64,000 nt of DNA from Isoetes taiwanensis (Eukaryota > Streptophyta > Lycopodiopsida > Isoetales > Isoetaceae). The position numbers and the translations under genes are program-made. Location: the NCBI GenBank assembly GCA_021234155.1, contig JAJEKV010000005.1, positions 10,840,572 to 10,904,571 on the forward strand, read 5' to 3'. How positions within the stretch are numbered: the first letter of the stretch is position 1; every line of letters starts with the position of its first letter. A model generated the notes under the pieces. It made no database searches and was not told the origin of the DNA. It worked only from the letters and a program-made list of their open reading frames with translations. Positions 35,800-46,386 of this stretch are shown here, piece by piece.

Positions 35800-38700
35800 T
35801 CCATTTTCTCATGTCCCGTTGGAACTCCAAGAGGAGCTAGCAAAAATCAAAATTCCTTTAAGTCTGGCAACTATTTTGAAACTGTGTCCTGCTCTCAAGG
35901 ACCAGTTGCCCCTTCCCACGGTTTTGGTTGGGGCAGTCGCTACCTCCACACCCACGGTACATGCCACGGTGGGCAATCAACAAGTCAACCATGTTCAAAT
36001 TGACGGGGGTAGTGCTGTCAATCTCATCACGGATAAACTCCGCAAGCAAATGGGCATCAAACAACTTTATCGTGCCCCATATGACATCAAATTGGCTAAT
36101 GGCCATATCACGCGCCCTCAAGGCGTCACGCCTCTTCTTCACATCAATATCGGAGATCTTAGATTCCCCTTGGAATTTGGTGTTTGGAAAGCCGGGGAAG
36201 ATCCAGGTGATTATGAAATGTTGGTCGGCAGACCTTTTCTCCGTCAGGCCAAAAGTATCCATTACTGGGTCACGGACCAGCTAGTCATTACAGATGGTCA
36301 CCTAAATGCCACCATGGATTTAGAAACTGGCAAGATCATTTCGGTCGAAAATGCTGAACCTTCTCTCTCCGACACCGATTCTGAAGAGGCACAGAACATT
36401 TATCAAGTTCAGGCTCCTCCTGCGAGTCTGCCTTTGTCATCCTACCCTGAATATGCTGATCCTTGGGGCAAGATGACTCTTGATCAGGACCAGGCTGTGG
36501 CTGCTTTACTCGACCCCTACCTGGCTCCTTGCAATCGCATCCAACGTATCGATCATTTTTCAGATATCGAACTTCCTCCAGACACAGTGGACGTACACGC
36601 CGTCATGGAGCAACCATTGCTTGATGAAGCTCAGCAACCACTCTTCTTCACCACGCAGAGTGCAACTCATCCTGTCATGCTTCATCCTCCTGCTCATGTT
36701 GTTCAAGACACGGAAGTTATCCCACACATTCAGACTCCTGATGTGGAGATTGTGGACGTTGGCAACAATCAGCCAGTCCGCCTAGCTGCAAATCTTCCGA
36801 CCACCTATCGAGCACGCGCCGTCACGCTCTTCAAAAAGTTCAAACACATTTTCGCCTGGAGCTATAAAGATCTTCGGGGTATCAACAAAGACTTGGGGGA
36901 ACTCACCATTCCTACCAAATCTGATGCACGTCCTGTATAGCAACGACAGTACCGGCTCAACCCAAATTACCGTGACCGAGTCAAGGCTGAAATTGACAAA
37001 CTTCTAGCTGCTGGTTTGATCTATGAGGTCAAAAATTCTGAATGGGTGAGCCCCATCGTCATTGCTCTCAAACACAACGGTAAGATGCGCATTTGCGTGG
37101 ACTACCGCAAACTCAATCAGGCCACGGAGCGTGATCACTTCCCACTTCCCTTCACAGACCAGGTTCTGGAAGAGGTCGCTGGTCATGAAATGTACTCCTT
37201 CATGGATAGTTTTTCAGGCTACAATCAAATTTCCATCAAAGAAGCTGATCAACGTAAGACTACCTTCACCACCCCATGGGGCACTTTTGCCTACAAGGTG
37301 GTTCCTTTTGGGTTATCAAACTCTCCATCAACGTTTCAACGCATCATGCTCTCGGTTTTTCATGATTATATGAAGGAGAAACCCTTTCTCCAGATTTTTC
37401 AAGATGACTTTTCCGCCTACAGTTCCATGGATGACCACCTGGATAAATTAGAACTTGTTTTTCAGAAATGTGATGAATCTGGCATTAGTCTCAATCCCGA
37501 GAAATGCACCTTCTGCGTCACCTCTGGTGTTCTGTTAGGCCATATGGTCAGTAAAGCAGGTATCACCACGGATCCTGCTAAAATCAGTTGCGTGCTTAAA
37601 GCTCAAGCACCATCCAATATCAAGGAGACACGTTCTTTCCTGGGCAAGGTAAATTATTATTCCACCTTCATTCCTGGACTTGCAGCCATTGCTGATCCCA
37701 TTCATAAACTCATGGGTGATGAATCCACTTGGGCTTGGAATTCCCAGGCGGACGCTGCTTTCCAACAGTTGAAGATTTTGCTCACGCAGGCCCCCGTGCT
37801 TGTTCCTCCTCAATGGGACAAGCCTTTTCATGTTCATGTCGATGTCTCTGCATTTGCTATAGGTGCAGTCCTCTCACAAGCATTTGACGCGCACACAGAT
37901 AAACCGAATCGTTATGCCAGCCGAAAACTCAATCCTGCTGAGCGCAACTATTCTGCCACTGAGAGGGAGGCCTTGGGCTTAATTTTTTGTGTCCAACGTT
38001 TCCATCATTATCTTTTGGGCAGTCAAATTTAGTTCTTTGTTGACCATCAAGCCCTTCTCTATCTGATCAACAAATCCACGCCCAAGGGCAGAATTGCTCG
38101 TTGGGTCCTTCTTCTGCAAGAATTTGCACCTTTTGAAATCATTCATAAAGCTGGCAAATCTCATGTTGTACCGGATTATCTCTCACGCATCCACACAGAT
38201 GATCCCTCCACGGGTGTTTCAGATGCCTTTCCTGACGCTCAGCTATTTTTGGTCACGGCCACGCCCCATTGGTTTCATGACTTTCAGCAGTATCTTCTCA
38301 CCGGTGCTCTTCCCCCAGCAGATCCCACGCTCTCTCTAACAAAGCTTCAATCACGCCGCCGTCAGTTTCTCCGAGAGGTTCGTGACTATACAATGGTTGC
38401 GGGCCATCTGTATAAACGCGGCAAGGATATGGTCCTTAGACGCTGTGTTCTTCCTCATGAAGTGCCCGAAATCGTTCGACAAGCCCATGAAGGGCTTGGT
38501 GGTGGTCATTTTCATGGTGACATCACGGCACGCAAAATACTTCTCGCAGGCTATTTCTGGCCCACGCTCTTCAAGGATGCCCATGCTCATGCCCGCACGT
38601 GTGATGTCTGTCAGCGTGTGGGTTGGCCCACGGCCCGTGATGCTCTCCCATTGACTCTGGTTGCCACGCCACTTCCCTTCAGCAAATGGAGAATGGACTT

Positions 38701-39601
38701 TGTGGGGCCCATGGATCCTCCCGCGTGGCACACCCGTGCACGCTACATTCTGGTCATCACTGATTACGCTACCAAATGGGCTGAGGCTTGTGCTCTTCCC
38801 GACAACACAGCTGCCAGCACAGCCAAGGTCCTCTATACGCACATCATCACGCGTTTTGGTTGTCCCACATAACTGGTCAGTGATCAAGGTGTTCATTTTG
38901 TCAATCACACTATCAAGGAGCTGACGGATTATCTGCTGATACATCATCGTAAAAGCACACCTTACTATCCTCAAGGGAATGGTTTAGCTGAAAGCACAAA
39001 CAAGACTCTGATCACTATTCTCAAGAAAATTTGTGACGCTTCACGAACAGACTGGGAAGACAAGTTACCTACTGTTCTTTGGGCTTACAATTGCTGTTTC
39101 AAGATTGCTACTGGTCATACTCCTTTTAAGTTGGTTTATGGTCAAGAAGCCTTGCTGCCCTTTGAATATGTTCTTCCGACACTTCGTTTTCAACTTGCTA
39201 CCACTCATAACCCACCTGCAGCTCTTCAAGAACGAGTTTACCAGCTTGAACAATTGGATGAACTTAGGAGAGATGCTTATATTCGGGTTCTTCATGGCCA
39301 ACAGTTGCGAAAATCTTTGCATGACAAACATCTGAAGACCAAAAGTTTTAAAGAAGGTGATTTGGTTTTGCTTTATGATTCTCGTTACAAAAATTTTCCA
39401 GGGAAGTTAAAGTTCAGATGGCTTGGTCCTTACCACATTGTTCAAGTGGTACAACCCAGCGTTTTCAAGCTGGCCGAATTAGATGGCACTCCATTACCTA
39501 CACTGGTTAATGGCTTTCGCCTCAAACAATTTCATACAGCAAATACAGACAGTCATACACCTGATGCAGAACCAGAATCTGAATCCACAGATAGTGACTA
39601 A
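35745..39601 (+). pseudogene. pol of the gypsy element (protease, RT, RNase H, integrase), three in-frame TAG codons
   Basis: Protease core VQIDGGSAVNLIT (DGG in place of the common DSG/DTG) lies at about 35996-36030. RT covers roughly 36960-37500, with ICVDYRKLNQAT and catalytic FQDDFSAYS (about 37394-37420). RNase H covers about 37820-38170 (VDVSAFAIGAVLSQ, EREALGLIFC, VDHQALLYLI). The integrase has its His/Cys zinc-binding domain at about 38490-38620 (GGGHFHGDIT...CDVCQ), then a core with MDFVGP and, after TAG, SDQGVHF and GNGLAES. The C-terminal domain ends VNGFRLKQFH. Stops TAG 36938-36940, 38030-38032 and 38870-38872 lie in one otherwise open frame. The pol frame is +1 to gag, with the switch near 35745-35760; this may be a single-base indel or a programmed shift. 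It is not expected to make a full polyprotein without suppression of the stops. Confidence 0.92.
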
Positions 39602-39644
39602 AGCGGCATATTTATATTATAGGAGGAAATTTTTACAAAATGTG

Positions 39645-39720
39645 GGCAGAGCCCATCTACTTCCGCTATGGGCAGAGCCCTATTTACAAAATGGGCAGCG
39701 CCCTATTTACAAAATCCTAA
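39645..39720. repeat. Three short GGGCAG(A/C)GCCC hairpin repeats
   Basis: GGGCAGAGCCCAT, GGGCAGAGCCCTATTTAC and GGGCAGCGCCCTATTTAC occur in tandem just after the pol stop, each a 4-bp-stem mini hairpin. They could affect the 3' end of pol RNA; no proof. Confidence 0.65.
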
Positions 39721-39781
39721 GTTTAAAAACCCTTTACTCCGGGTTGGGAGCAGAGGTGATGCGGACACTACTACAAAAATA

Positions 39782-39945
39782 GGTAGAAATGGCACAAAAG
39801 TGACATTTATCCTCCGCCTTTTTACCGGGCATAAACGTCACTTTTGTGCCATTTGGGGAGCAGAAACGTCATAAATGGCACAAAAGTGACGTTTATGCCC
39901 GGTAAAAAGGCGGAGGATAAATGTCACTTTTGTGCCATTTCTACC
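39782..39945. mobile_element. Foldback (MITE-like) insertion, perfect 73 bp arms
   Basis: Arms 39782-39854 and 39873-39945 are exact reverse complements around an 18 nt loop. Each arm also contains an internal inverted pair (ATGGCACAAAAGTGAC and its complement), so that word occurs four times. The sequence just left, CACTACTACAAAAAT, looks like a CACTA-type terminus, but the right flank lacks its complement. It lies between pol and ORF2. It is most likely a small DNA-transposon derivative; the transcript would form a long hairpin. Confidence 0.85.
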
Positions 39946-40723
39946 AGGACGTGGTACAGGTTCTGCTCCGAATCCTAGCGCAGATGCACCACCACCTCCA
40001 TGGCGTTGGTCAGAGGGTCGGGATGCTCAGCCATCCCACTGCACCAGCCATCATAGGGATGCCACGGTTGTGGCATTTCCAGAGGTCCAGACAGTTCATC
40101 TTGCAGGTGATCCACTCCTGGCAATTGGTAGGCATCGTGCAGTTCTCGTTCAAACCAGCCGCTGCCATACTCATGGTCGCAAAAGGGTGTCTCAGCTTCG
40201 CCCACTGCTCGTCTTATATAGCCCAACTGACGGGAACCCTGTTGACGTGGACCAATCAGAAACATCGCCGACGTGGTAGCAATGCAAGGCTCTTTCTAAT
40301 TCAGGAATCTTTTCTCCCGCCGCATATCTAGCCATGGTACCTTCTGACACTTCCTTTTTATGATATCCCACTTCGAGTTGCCCGCATTCAATGACATTCC
40401 TTCCTTTCACGCCCGTCGACCATTAATAGTTGTACCTTTGCCAAGCTGTCACATCCGATCGTTCATTCCCGTCTCATCTCCACCGTTCATCGCTTCTCCC
40501 TTAACTGCTTGGGGACTTAGCCAAATTTTTGCCTCTCAAGCGACTCCTTCGCATCTATCGCCATCTGGCACCATCCACGGTTGCTGTTTCATTCTCATCA
40601 CGCCCCTTCGCAAACACTTGTGCGCCCTAAAACCTTTTCGTCTATCTTCGTTTTCGTCTTCTGCTCTCCGCCCTCTGGCTTCTCCAGACAGTTCTTCCAG
40701 TTCCCTTCCGACGCTCCTCGCCA

Positions 40724-41850
40724 TGGCTGCTCCACCCAAATTCCCTCAACTTCAAGCTTCTGCTCCACGGGATCCGGCTCTTTTTGAGTCCGTGACCTTC
40801 TCAACACCCACCTTTCGCGATGCCCTAGCAGGTCCCAGTCGTGCCGTTGCGGAACGCCATGGGCTGTATGAATTTTCAAAGCAAGAACTTCCTGCACCAA
40901 ATCCGGCGCACCTCATACAGTTCGTCGCTCATATGATCAACACCACAGATGGATACGCCACCAAGGTCGATCAGACCATCATTTCGCTGACACCCGGCCT
41001 GCTTTCTCAGGTATTTCAGATTCCGATTCATAGACCTTCTCTGTCTTGGTCTGCCATACAGGATCAGGATGTCACTGAGTATAATGCAGCTCCTTATCAA
41101 GCCACAGTCCATCGGCTCACCAACATAGCCAAGCCCCACGATTCTTTTGTCAAGTTTCTGTGGCGAAAATTCTATGGGTATTCCATCAAGAATACCCATA
41201 TCAATAAACCGTTCTACAATGTTGTCATCATGGCCATCCACTCTACTCACCATATTGATTGGACACAAATTTTGTTCCTCAGACTTCTTCATGAAGTAGA
41301 TCGCATTAGGGCAGCCCCTTCTTTTGGCTGTGAAACCACGGTGGGTGCTCATCTTCAAACACTCATCCGTCATTGTCTTCCTCTTCCTGTTCCTGGGTTC
41401 CCTTCCACTTCTCATGCATCCACTCATCAATCCTTTCATTCTCTTCCTCACAACCAGCAGGCTGAAACTTCACGCCCTCTTTCTCCTGGTCATGTTCCAA
41501 ACAACGCCCAACATATTACTGTCTCTTCTTCCTCCACGGAATCCATGCCTAACACTTCTCATCAAGGATCTCAGACGTCACAGACCCATCACCAACAGGG
41601 CCCTGCACCTCCACCTTCCCGCCAAGCCCTGTATCAATACCAGCAAGATGTCCAAGTTGTAGTTCTCAAGCTACAGGACTCCCAAGAAATCTTCATGAAT
41701 GGTGTTCAAGCCTACATGGAGGCCACGGAAGCTGCTGCCACATTTTGTGGCAGCAAGAGGAAATTGTACAACACAAGAAGAAGACAAGCTGCCAATGCTG
41801 ATTTTAAGCTGATTACACTCTTGAAGGATTATTTTGTTTCAGATCATTGA
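40724..41850 (+). CDS. ORF2 of the gypsy element, unassigned
   Basis: The start is chosen at ATG 40724 (MAAPPKFPQLQASAPRDPAL) because the upstream part of the frame is low-complexity; the frame is open from 40360. It encodes about 375 residues. Residues 1-225 look globular (LYEFSKQELPAPNPAHLIQF; LTPGLLSQVFQIP; VIMAIHSTHHIDWTQILFL). The layout faintly resembles the plant-transposon-protein domain found after pol in some Athila/Tat elements; this is memory-based and weak. Residues 226-310 are a Ser/Thr/His/Gln/Pro-rich linker, then a helical stretch (YQQDVQVVVLKLQDSQEIF). The last ~35 residues begin at a short inverted repeat (TGCTGCCACA...TGTGGCAGCA, about 41732-41756) and may be foreign read-through. 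It has no stop codons, unlike gag-pol. Confidence 0.6.
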
Positions 41851-44103
41851 AGAATTTTTTTGATGAAGACTAAGGAAGGACATTCATGGAAGCTATTTCA
41901 TTAGATCAAATTAAATGGTCACAAGGAGCAAGAAAAAGTCAAGTCATCATATTTGAGCAAACAAGAGAGCAAAGGACACAAACATTTACTTTGAAGACAT
42001 AAGAAGGTTTTGAAGACCCCCAAGAGTTCCATGGTATGTGCAAAATAACTCTAGATCAAGTTCATATTGAGGCAAATTCCTATACCATTATTTCACCCCA
42101 TACCACCTTCTTTCCTTGATTTCCAAGTTGGTACATCCTCAATCAACCTTGTTTTCCAATTGACAACATTTTTTGTCTAGCCAAAAAAGGCTTCACTCTC
42201 ATCTCTTCCATAACTCCATACATTCATTTCCATGATAAGCTTCCAAAAAGAAAAATGGTCAAGAAATTTGCAAAAGTTATGCATAAAGGTGGCATTGTGC
42301 CACGTATAACCTTGGAAGCCACCTCACATCTCCATCATTCCTCATCATCACTTACATCATACTCCCTCCATCCCCAAGTTCAAAAATTAAAAATTGGCTA
42401 AAGGGCTTCCATTTTTCAAGTTGATTATGATTCTATGTAATATTGCCACTTGGGAGTGCCATGTCATTTGCACATCATCCTCCTCATCATCATATATGCC
42501 ATACACGTGTCATCCACATCCATAAGTTGAAAAAGTTTTTTGGCTAGACAAAAAATTGAGTCAAGATACATTGCCATGTCATTTGCCTAGTCATCACCAT
42601 TGCCATGTCATATGCCATCACAATTGCCTAGTCATCTTTTTTTGCCATATTTCACATCCTATGGTTAAGCTATGCAAAAAATTATTCCTAGCAAAAGATT
42701 CCAATTGAGATGGGAGAATATGCTAATATCCTTTATCTTGGCCTTTGGATTATTGCCTTGAGATTCGTGCCTTTCTATAAAAAATTAAAAAAAATTTTCC
42801 TATTCTACCCCACCTAGCATTTTCTACCTCCCCCCCTGCCAGCTCATCCACCAATCCACACCCTCCACGTGGCACCATGGGGCATGGGGGGCCGAGCCTG
42901 GGCAGTTCCCCCTTCATAATGGCACGCGTTTATTCGGGAAGAAATTGCGGTAAAATTCCTTTTATACACTAGTGCGCTTTTTCTAAACATGCACGTGGGA
43001 TATTTGGACTATTTTTCAAGAACCCTAATTTTCGATGAAGGCCAAGATCAGGAAAATTGGTTGGAATTACAGCTTAATCATAGCTCGCACCCTCCATTCA
43101 CCTACACGCATCCATACCGACTCATAAACAAACAAAAATTTGAATTTCAAGCGAGGAATTTGCCAAGATTTGAACTGAAAGCAGGGGCGTTTAAGATGGA
43201 TTGAGATCTTGCATTGTTTTCTCGGGGGTTGTATGCGTGAAGAACGTCGACTTGAAGCTTTTTAGGAGCGGATTGGATGATTCTAGGCGCATTTGCTCCT
43301 CTAGCCTCCAAATTCGGAAGAATTGACGGGCTATTGAGATTATCGACCACTTTTGAGATTATTGACAATTTGATCTGTTTGATTGTTTTTCCTGAGACCA
43401 TTAGACTCAGGGAAATTGATGTTGATCTTTTGAATAGCTTCTTGAATGAAAATCGACCTTAGAAAAAAAATTAGGTGTGGTGATTGTTCTTGAGTTTAAT
43501 CCTTGATTTTCAGAAAACTAAAAAATAATTTAGTTTGAAATTTTTATGCACTATAACTAGAGGGTATTTCCGAACTGATACACTTGAAAAAACACAAAAA
43601 AGCCAATTAGATTTCATATTAGGTAAAGTTGCTCTCGGGTTCTTGCGGTCGCGGTCGGGACCGATAGGAGATTTTAATCAAATTCTACCCTTTAGGTTGT
43701 TAATTTCCTGCAATTTTTAAGTTGCCTTCAATCTAGACACCAGTCAGAGATATCTCAAATTTCCAAAACTAAAAAAACTTGTTCCATCTTCAATCTGCAA
43801 AAAATAGCTTGCTGTTGCTGGTATTGACCAATTTTTGACCCAGTCAGAAGTGTGATTTTGAGAACCTTGCTTATCTCAGCTCTATCTAGACTTTTGAACA
43901 CTGATTCCCACATCTGTTAAGAAGATCTCTATCAAAAAATCAATTGATTTGCTTGATTTGATTTTAAATGGCACAAGTTTATGGTCAGACCATTTTTTTT
44001 GCTTCAGGGAAAGCAGTCTGATCTTGAAATTTCAGTGACTTTTCCAGGTTTTGGTGATTCAGAGTGGTTGCCTTAAGCAACCTGGAGGTTCTAAACCATT
44101 AGG
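41851..44103. other. 2.25 kb AT-rich spacer between ORF2 and ORF3
   Basis: No ORF with a recognisable product. It contains a TATA-like TTCTATAAAAAATT near 42775, followed by C-rich and GC-rich sequence (42815-42910). It could be an insertion that split one ORF, an intron, or a promoter region for ORF3. ORF2's helical end and ORF3's coiled-coil start would fit a single split protein, but the junction is not clean. Confidence 0.5.
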
Positions 44104-46386
44104 TTGGAGGTTTTGCCAAAAAAGCCTTCAACAGAAGCCTTTCACAGGGATCTCCAAGATGCCACCAAGCAAGTTCAATCCTTGGAAGAACAACTTCAAC
44201 GGAAGCACGAGGCCCTCTTACAGGCCCGTGAAGATCTCAAGACTGCGCAAGAACAGACCAGCCTATTTGCTGATCAACAGGCTCAGCTCCAATCCACAAT
44301 TCAAGAATTGCTTGAGCAGAACAAAGCCAAGGATAAAGTCCTTGGCGACAAGGATAAAGCTCTTGCCGAGCTAAACACCTTGTACACTGAGCTCTCTGAA
44401 AATTACAACATTCAACTTCAAGAGCTCAAGGAGCGCAACGAGCAGCTCCCCTCTCTCCAAGACCAACTGACCACGCTGCAAAGTCAGGTCACATCTCTTC
44501 AGACTCAGCTTACAGAAGCACAGAAACAAAAAATCATTGATGATGCAGAGATTGCCACACTTCGACTTCACACTCCTGGGCAATCCACTTCACAGGGCAC
44601 GCTCTCTCACAGACGGTTCCGTGATCAATCCAGTCTCCTGCTCGAAAAGGGAAATCAGATCCGTGACCTCGAACATCAACTCCAGCAAGCTGTTCAATCA
44701 GCAGAAGACGCCCAAAATAAACAAGAGGGTTACATTGATATTGCTCTCCACATTCCTGTAGATTTCGCTCCTCCTTCCAGTTACCTGGATTATGTGGTTG
44801 CCCGACGCCACCTCTTTCTTCTGAAGTGGTACGCGGCAGACGGCCAGGTTAATGCACAGCCCTTACGCAGCGCGGATTTTCTCAGGATCTGGCTGGATCT
44901 TTCTGTTGAAGACAAAGGTTTACTCTGTGCTCTCTTAGTCTTCGACCTAATCAACTGTGAAGATCCTGATTTGGTCATCTTCAGAGTTGTTCAGCCGATC
45001 GCGTATCTATTTCATGATTTTTATCTGGCTGATTCACAAGACAAATTCAGAGATGAGGAACATCGGATTTTTCAAGGCAACCCCCATGCTCACTGGTTGT
45101 TATTGGACACCAACCCGTATATAACGGATCATGATCGGTCTCACACTCTGGGACAAGAGTACATGCCTGAGCTTGCTCATCATTTACCTTTGTGGCAAGC
45201 AGAAACGCTAGCACAGGTGCGGAAGAATTTAGTGCATCCTAAAGAACTTCAGTTTGCCCAAATTTATATGCAGCACTTAGCAGGCTACAATCAACTGCGT
45301 GCCTTTCTGGATAGCAAGACAATACTCACGGGTTGGGATAATCCTCCTGTCTATACTCAACACTCTGCTTCAGATTGGGACCAGTGGTGTCGTGCTCTTG
45401 ATCAAGACCTTGTACGTGAATTTCGGGAGCAGGCTCAGCAGCCCACGCCCACGGGCCTGGCTCACTCTCCATATGCTTCATTAGATGTACCTCCACGCCT
45501 AAGGTTTCTCACCTCAGACTGGCGTCTTCCTTTTTGGACCAAGGTCATGGACGGCCACGCTGGGTGGACTCCTTCTCAGATCTCCACGGACCTCCGTTGG
45601 GATCCGCATTTTGTTCGACGCTCCAATTGGAAGAATAGTGCCACTTTGGACCACACAGAAAATTGGATCTACATCCCGAATGAGCGTGGATGGCAGACGC
45701 CAAGTCATGCAGTCCATGGTCTTGACACCTTCTTGACAAATGCTGCCACCTCCCCGGATCCCTCTGTTCATCGACAAGCAGGCTTCTGTGCTGCTTTGAA
45801 GTGTCTTCTCATCAGCTCTCTCAATCGCCAGCGACCTATCTTTTATTGCAATCCGAATGCCAGCGTCAGTGCCTTCGGACTCCAGACCTGCCTTCTCATG
45901 GAATGCCAGTTTGTACCTGCTGACGCACATGCTGCCCTTGAAGACATGGTACGCTCTGGATTTCTCATTGACGCTCATCCTGCTCTCGGTCTCAACACTT
46001 CTACAGCTCTTCAGACACGCCAAGATCTCATTGGCAACTATCATAATGGCCTCCGTCCTCATACTCGTGAGGATGAATTTCAGACTGCTGGGTTTCTGCC
46101 ATCCGAAACACTTCCCCCTTTTCTTCACCCTGAGTGTCGTTTGGTGGGGGGGAGTGTTAGTCCTGTACGTCCTGGTACAGGACTATTCATGCACACGACG
46201 GACCAGGTCAAGGCCAAAGATCCTCAGTCAGGCACAGGTCAGTCGTCAAAGGCCCCGCAGAAGCCCAAGCCGCCAGCCAAGCAGCCGACCACGAAGGCCA
46301 CGGTCGTGTTACCTACTCTATGTTTCTGCAGGCTGTGCATTGTCTTCCTTACCTTCAGCTGTGTTGGTTACGCTATTTCAACATGA
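44104..46386 (+). CDS. ORF3 of the gypsy element: long coiled coil plus novel globular region
   Basis: 760 codons without a stop. The start at 44104 may not be native because the frame may join upstream sequence. Residues ~10-220 are heptad-rich (KQVQSLEEQLQRKHEALLQ; LQDQLTTLQSQVTSLQTQL), so a long coiled coil. Residues ~225-690 look globular and rich in Trp, His and Asp (DYVVARRHLFLLKWYAADGQ; HAHWLLLDTNPYITDHDRSH; LTSDWRLPFWTKVMDGHAGW; FGLQTCLLMECQFV). I recognise no family. There is no signal peptide or membrane span, which argues against a classic envelope protein. The polypurine tract (46141-46155) and the 3' LTR start lie inside the frame, so the C-terminus is LTR-encoded. In this copy the LTR is truncated and the last ~28 residues are foreign sequence. 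Confidence 0.7.
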   Translation: MEVLPKKPSTEAFHRDLQDATKQVQSLEEQLQRKHEALLQAREDLKTAQEQTSLFADQQAQLQSTIQELLEQNKAKDKVLGDKDKALAELNTLYTELSENYNIQLQELKERNEQLPSLQDQLTTLQSQVTSLQTQLTEAQKQKIIDDAEIATLRLHTPGQSTSQGTLSHRRFRDQSSLLLEKGNQIRDLEHQLQQAVQSAEDAQNKQEGYIDIALHIPVDFAPPSSYLDYVVARRHLFLLKWYAADGQVNAQPLRSADFLRIWLDLSVEDKGLLCALLVFDLINCEDPDLVIFRVVQPIAYLFHDFYLADSQDKFRDEEHRIFQGNPHAHWLLLDTNPYITDHDRSHTLGQEYMPELAHHLPLWQAETLAQVRKNLVHPKELQFAQIYMQHLAGYNQLRAFLDSKTILTGWDNPPVYTQHSASDWDQWCRALDQDLVREFREQAQQPTPTGLAHSPYASLDVPPRLRFLTSDWRLPFWTKVMDGHAGWTPSQISTDLRWDPHFVRRSNWKNSATLDHTENWIYIPNERGWQTPSHAVHGLDTFLTNAATSPDPSVHRQAGFCAALKCLLISSLNRQRPIFYCNPNASVSAFGLQTCLLMECQFVPADAHAALEDMVRSGFLIDAHPALGLNTSTALQTRQDLIGNYHNGLRPHTREDEFQTAGFLPSETLPPFLHPECRLVGGSVSPVRPGTGLFMHTTDQVKAKDPQSGTGQSSKAPQKPKPPAKQPTTKATVVLPTLCFCRLCIVFLTFSCVGYAIST
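46141..46155 (+). other. Polypurine tract of the gypsy element
   Basis: TTGGTGGGGGGGAG directly precedes TGTTAG at the 3' LTR start, and is read as codons inside ORF3. Confidence 0.8.
46156..46303 (+). repeat. 3' LTR of the gypsy element, truncated
   Basis: Matches the first 148 bp of the 5' LTR with three substitutions, then breaks off after GCCACGG into unrelated sequence. Confidence 0.88.

Larger units (their letters stand above)
33004..46303 (+). mobile_element. Ty3/gypsy LTR retrotransposon with two extra ORFs after pol
   Basis: Order: 5' LTR (33004-33418), PBS-like site, gag (33634), pol (protease, RT, RNase H, integrase) to 39601, ORF2 (40724-41850), ORF3 (44104 onward), polypurine tract, and a 3' LTR cut after 148 bp. 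Integrase downstream of RT/RNase H defines Ty3/gypsy. The RT catalytic block reads FQDDFSAYS and the C-terminus reads VNGFRLKQFH, wording I associate with the Tat/Athila group, which often carries ORFs after pol; that placement is inference. gag-pol has four in-frame TAG codons and one frameshift. The three differences in 148 bp of shared LTR suggest moderate age. Confidence 0.92.

Noticed and set aside
36938-36946. Tobamovirus-type readthrough context at the second gypsy TAG
   Set aside because: TAG CAA CGA matches only part of the CAR-YYA rule, and the other three TAG codons have no such context.
38351-38974. 207-codon minus-strand ORF
   Set aside because: Antisense shadow of the gypsy integrase, with no independent support.
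45514-46128. 204-codon minus-strand ORF
   Set aside because: Antisense of gypsy ORF3, which has the stronger and longer frame.
44104-46386. Classic retroviral envelope assignment for ORF3
   Set aside because: Position fits, but there is no signal peptide, membrane span or fusion-like segment, so only an unassigned ORF is reported.
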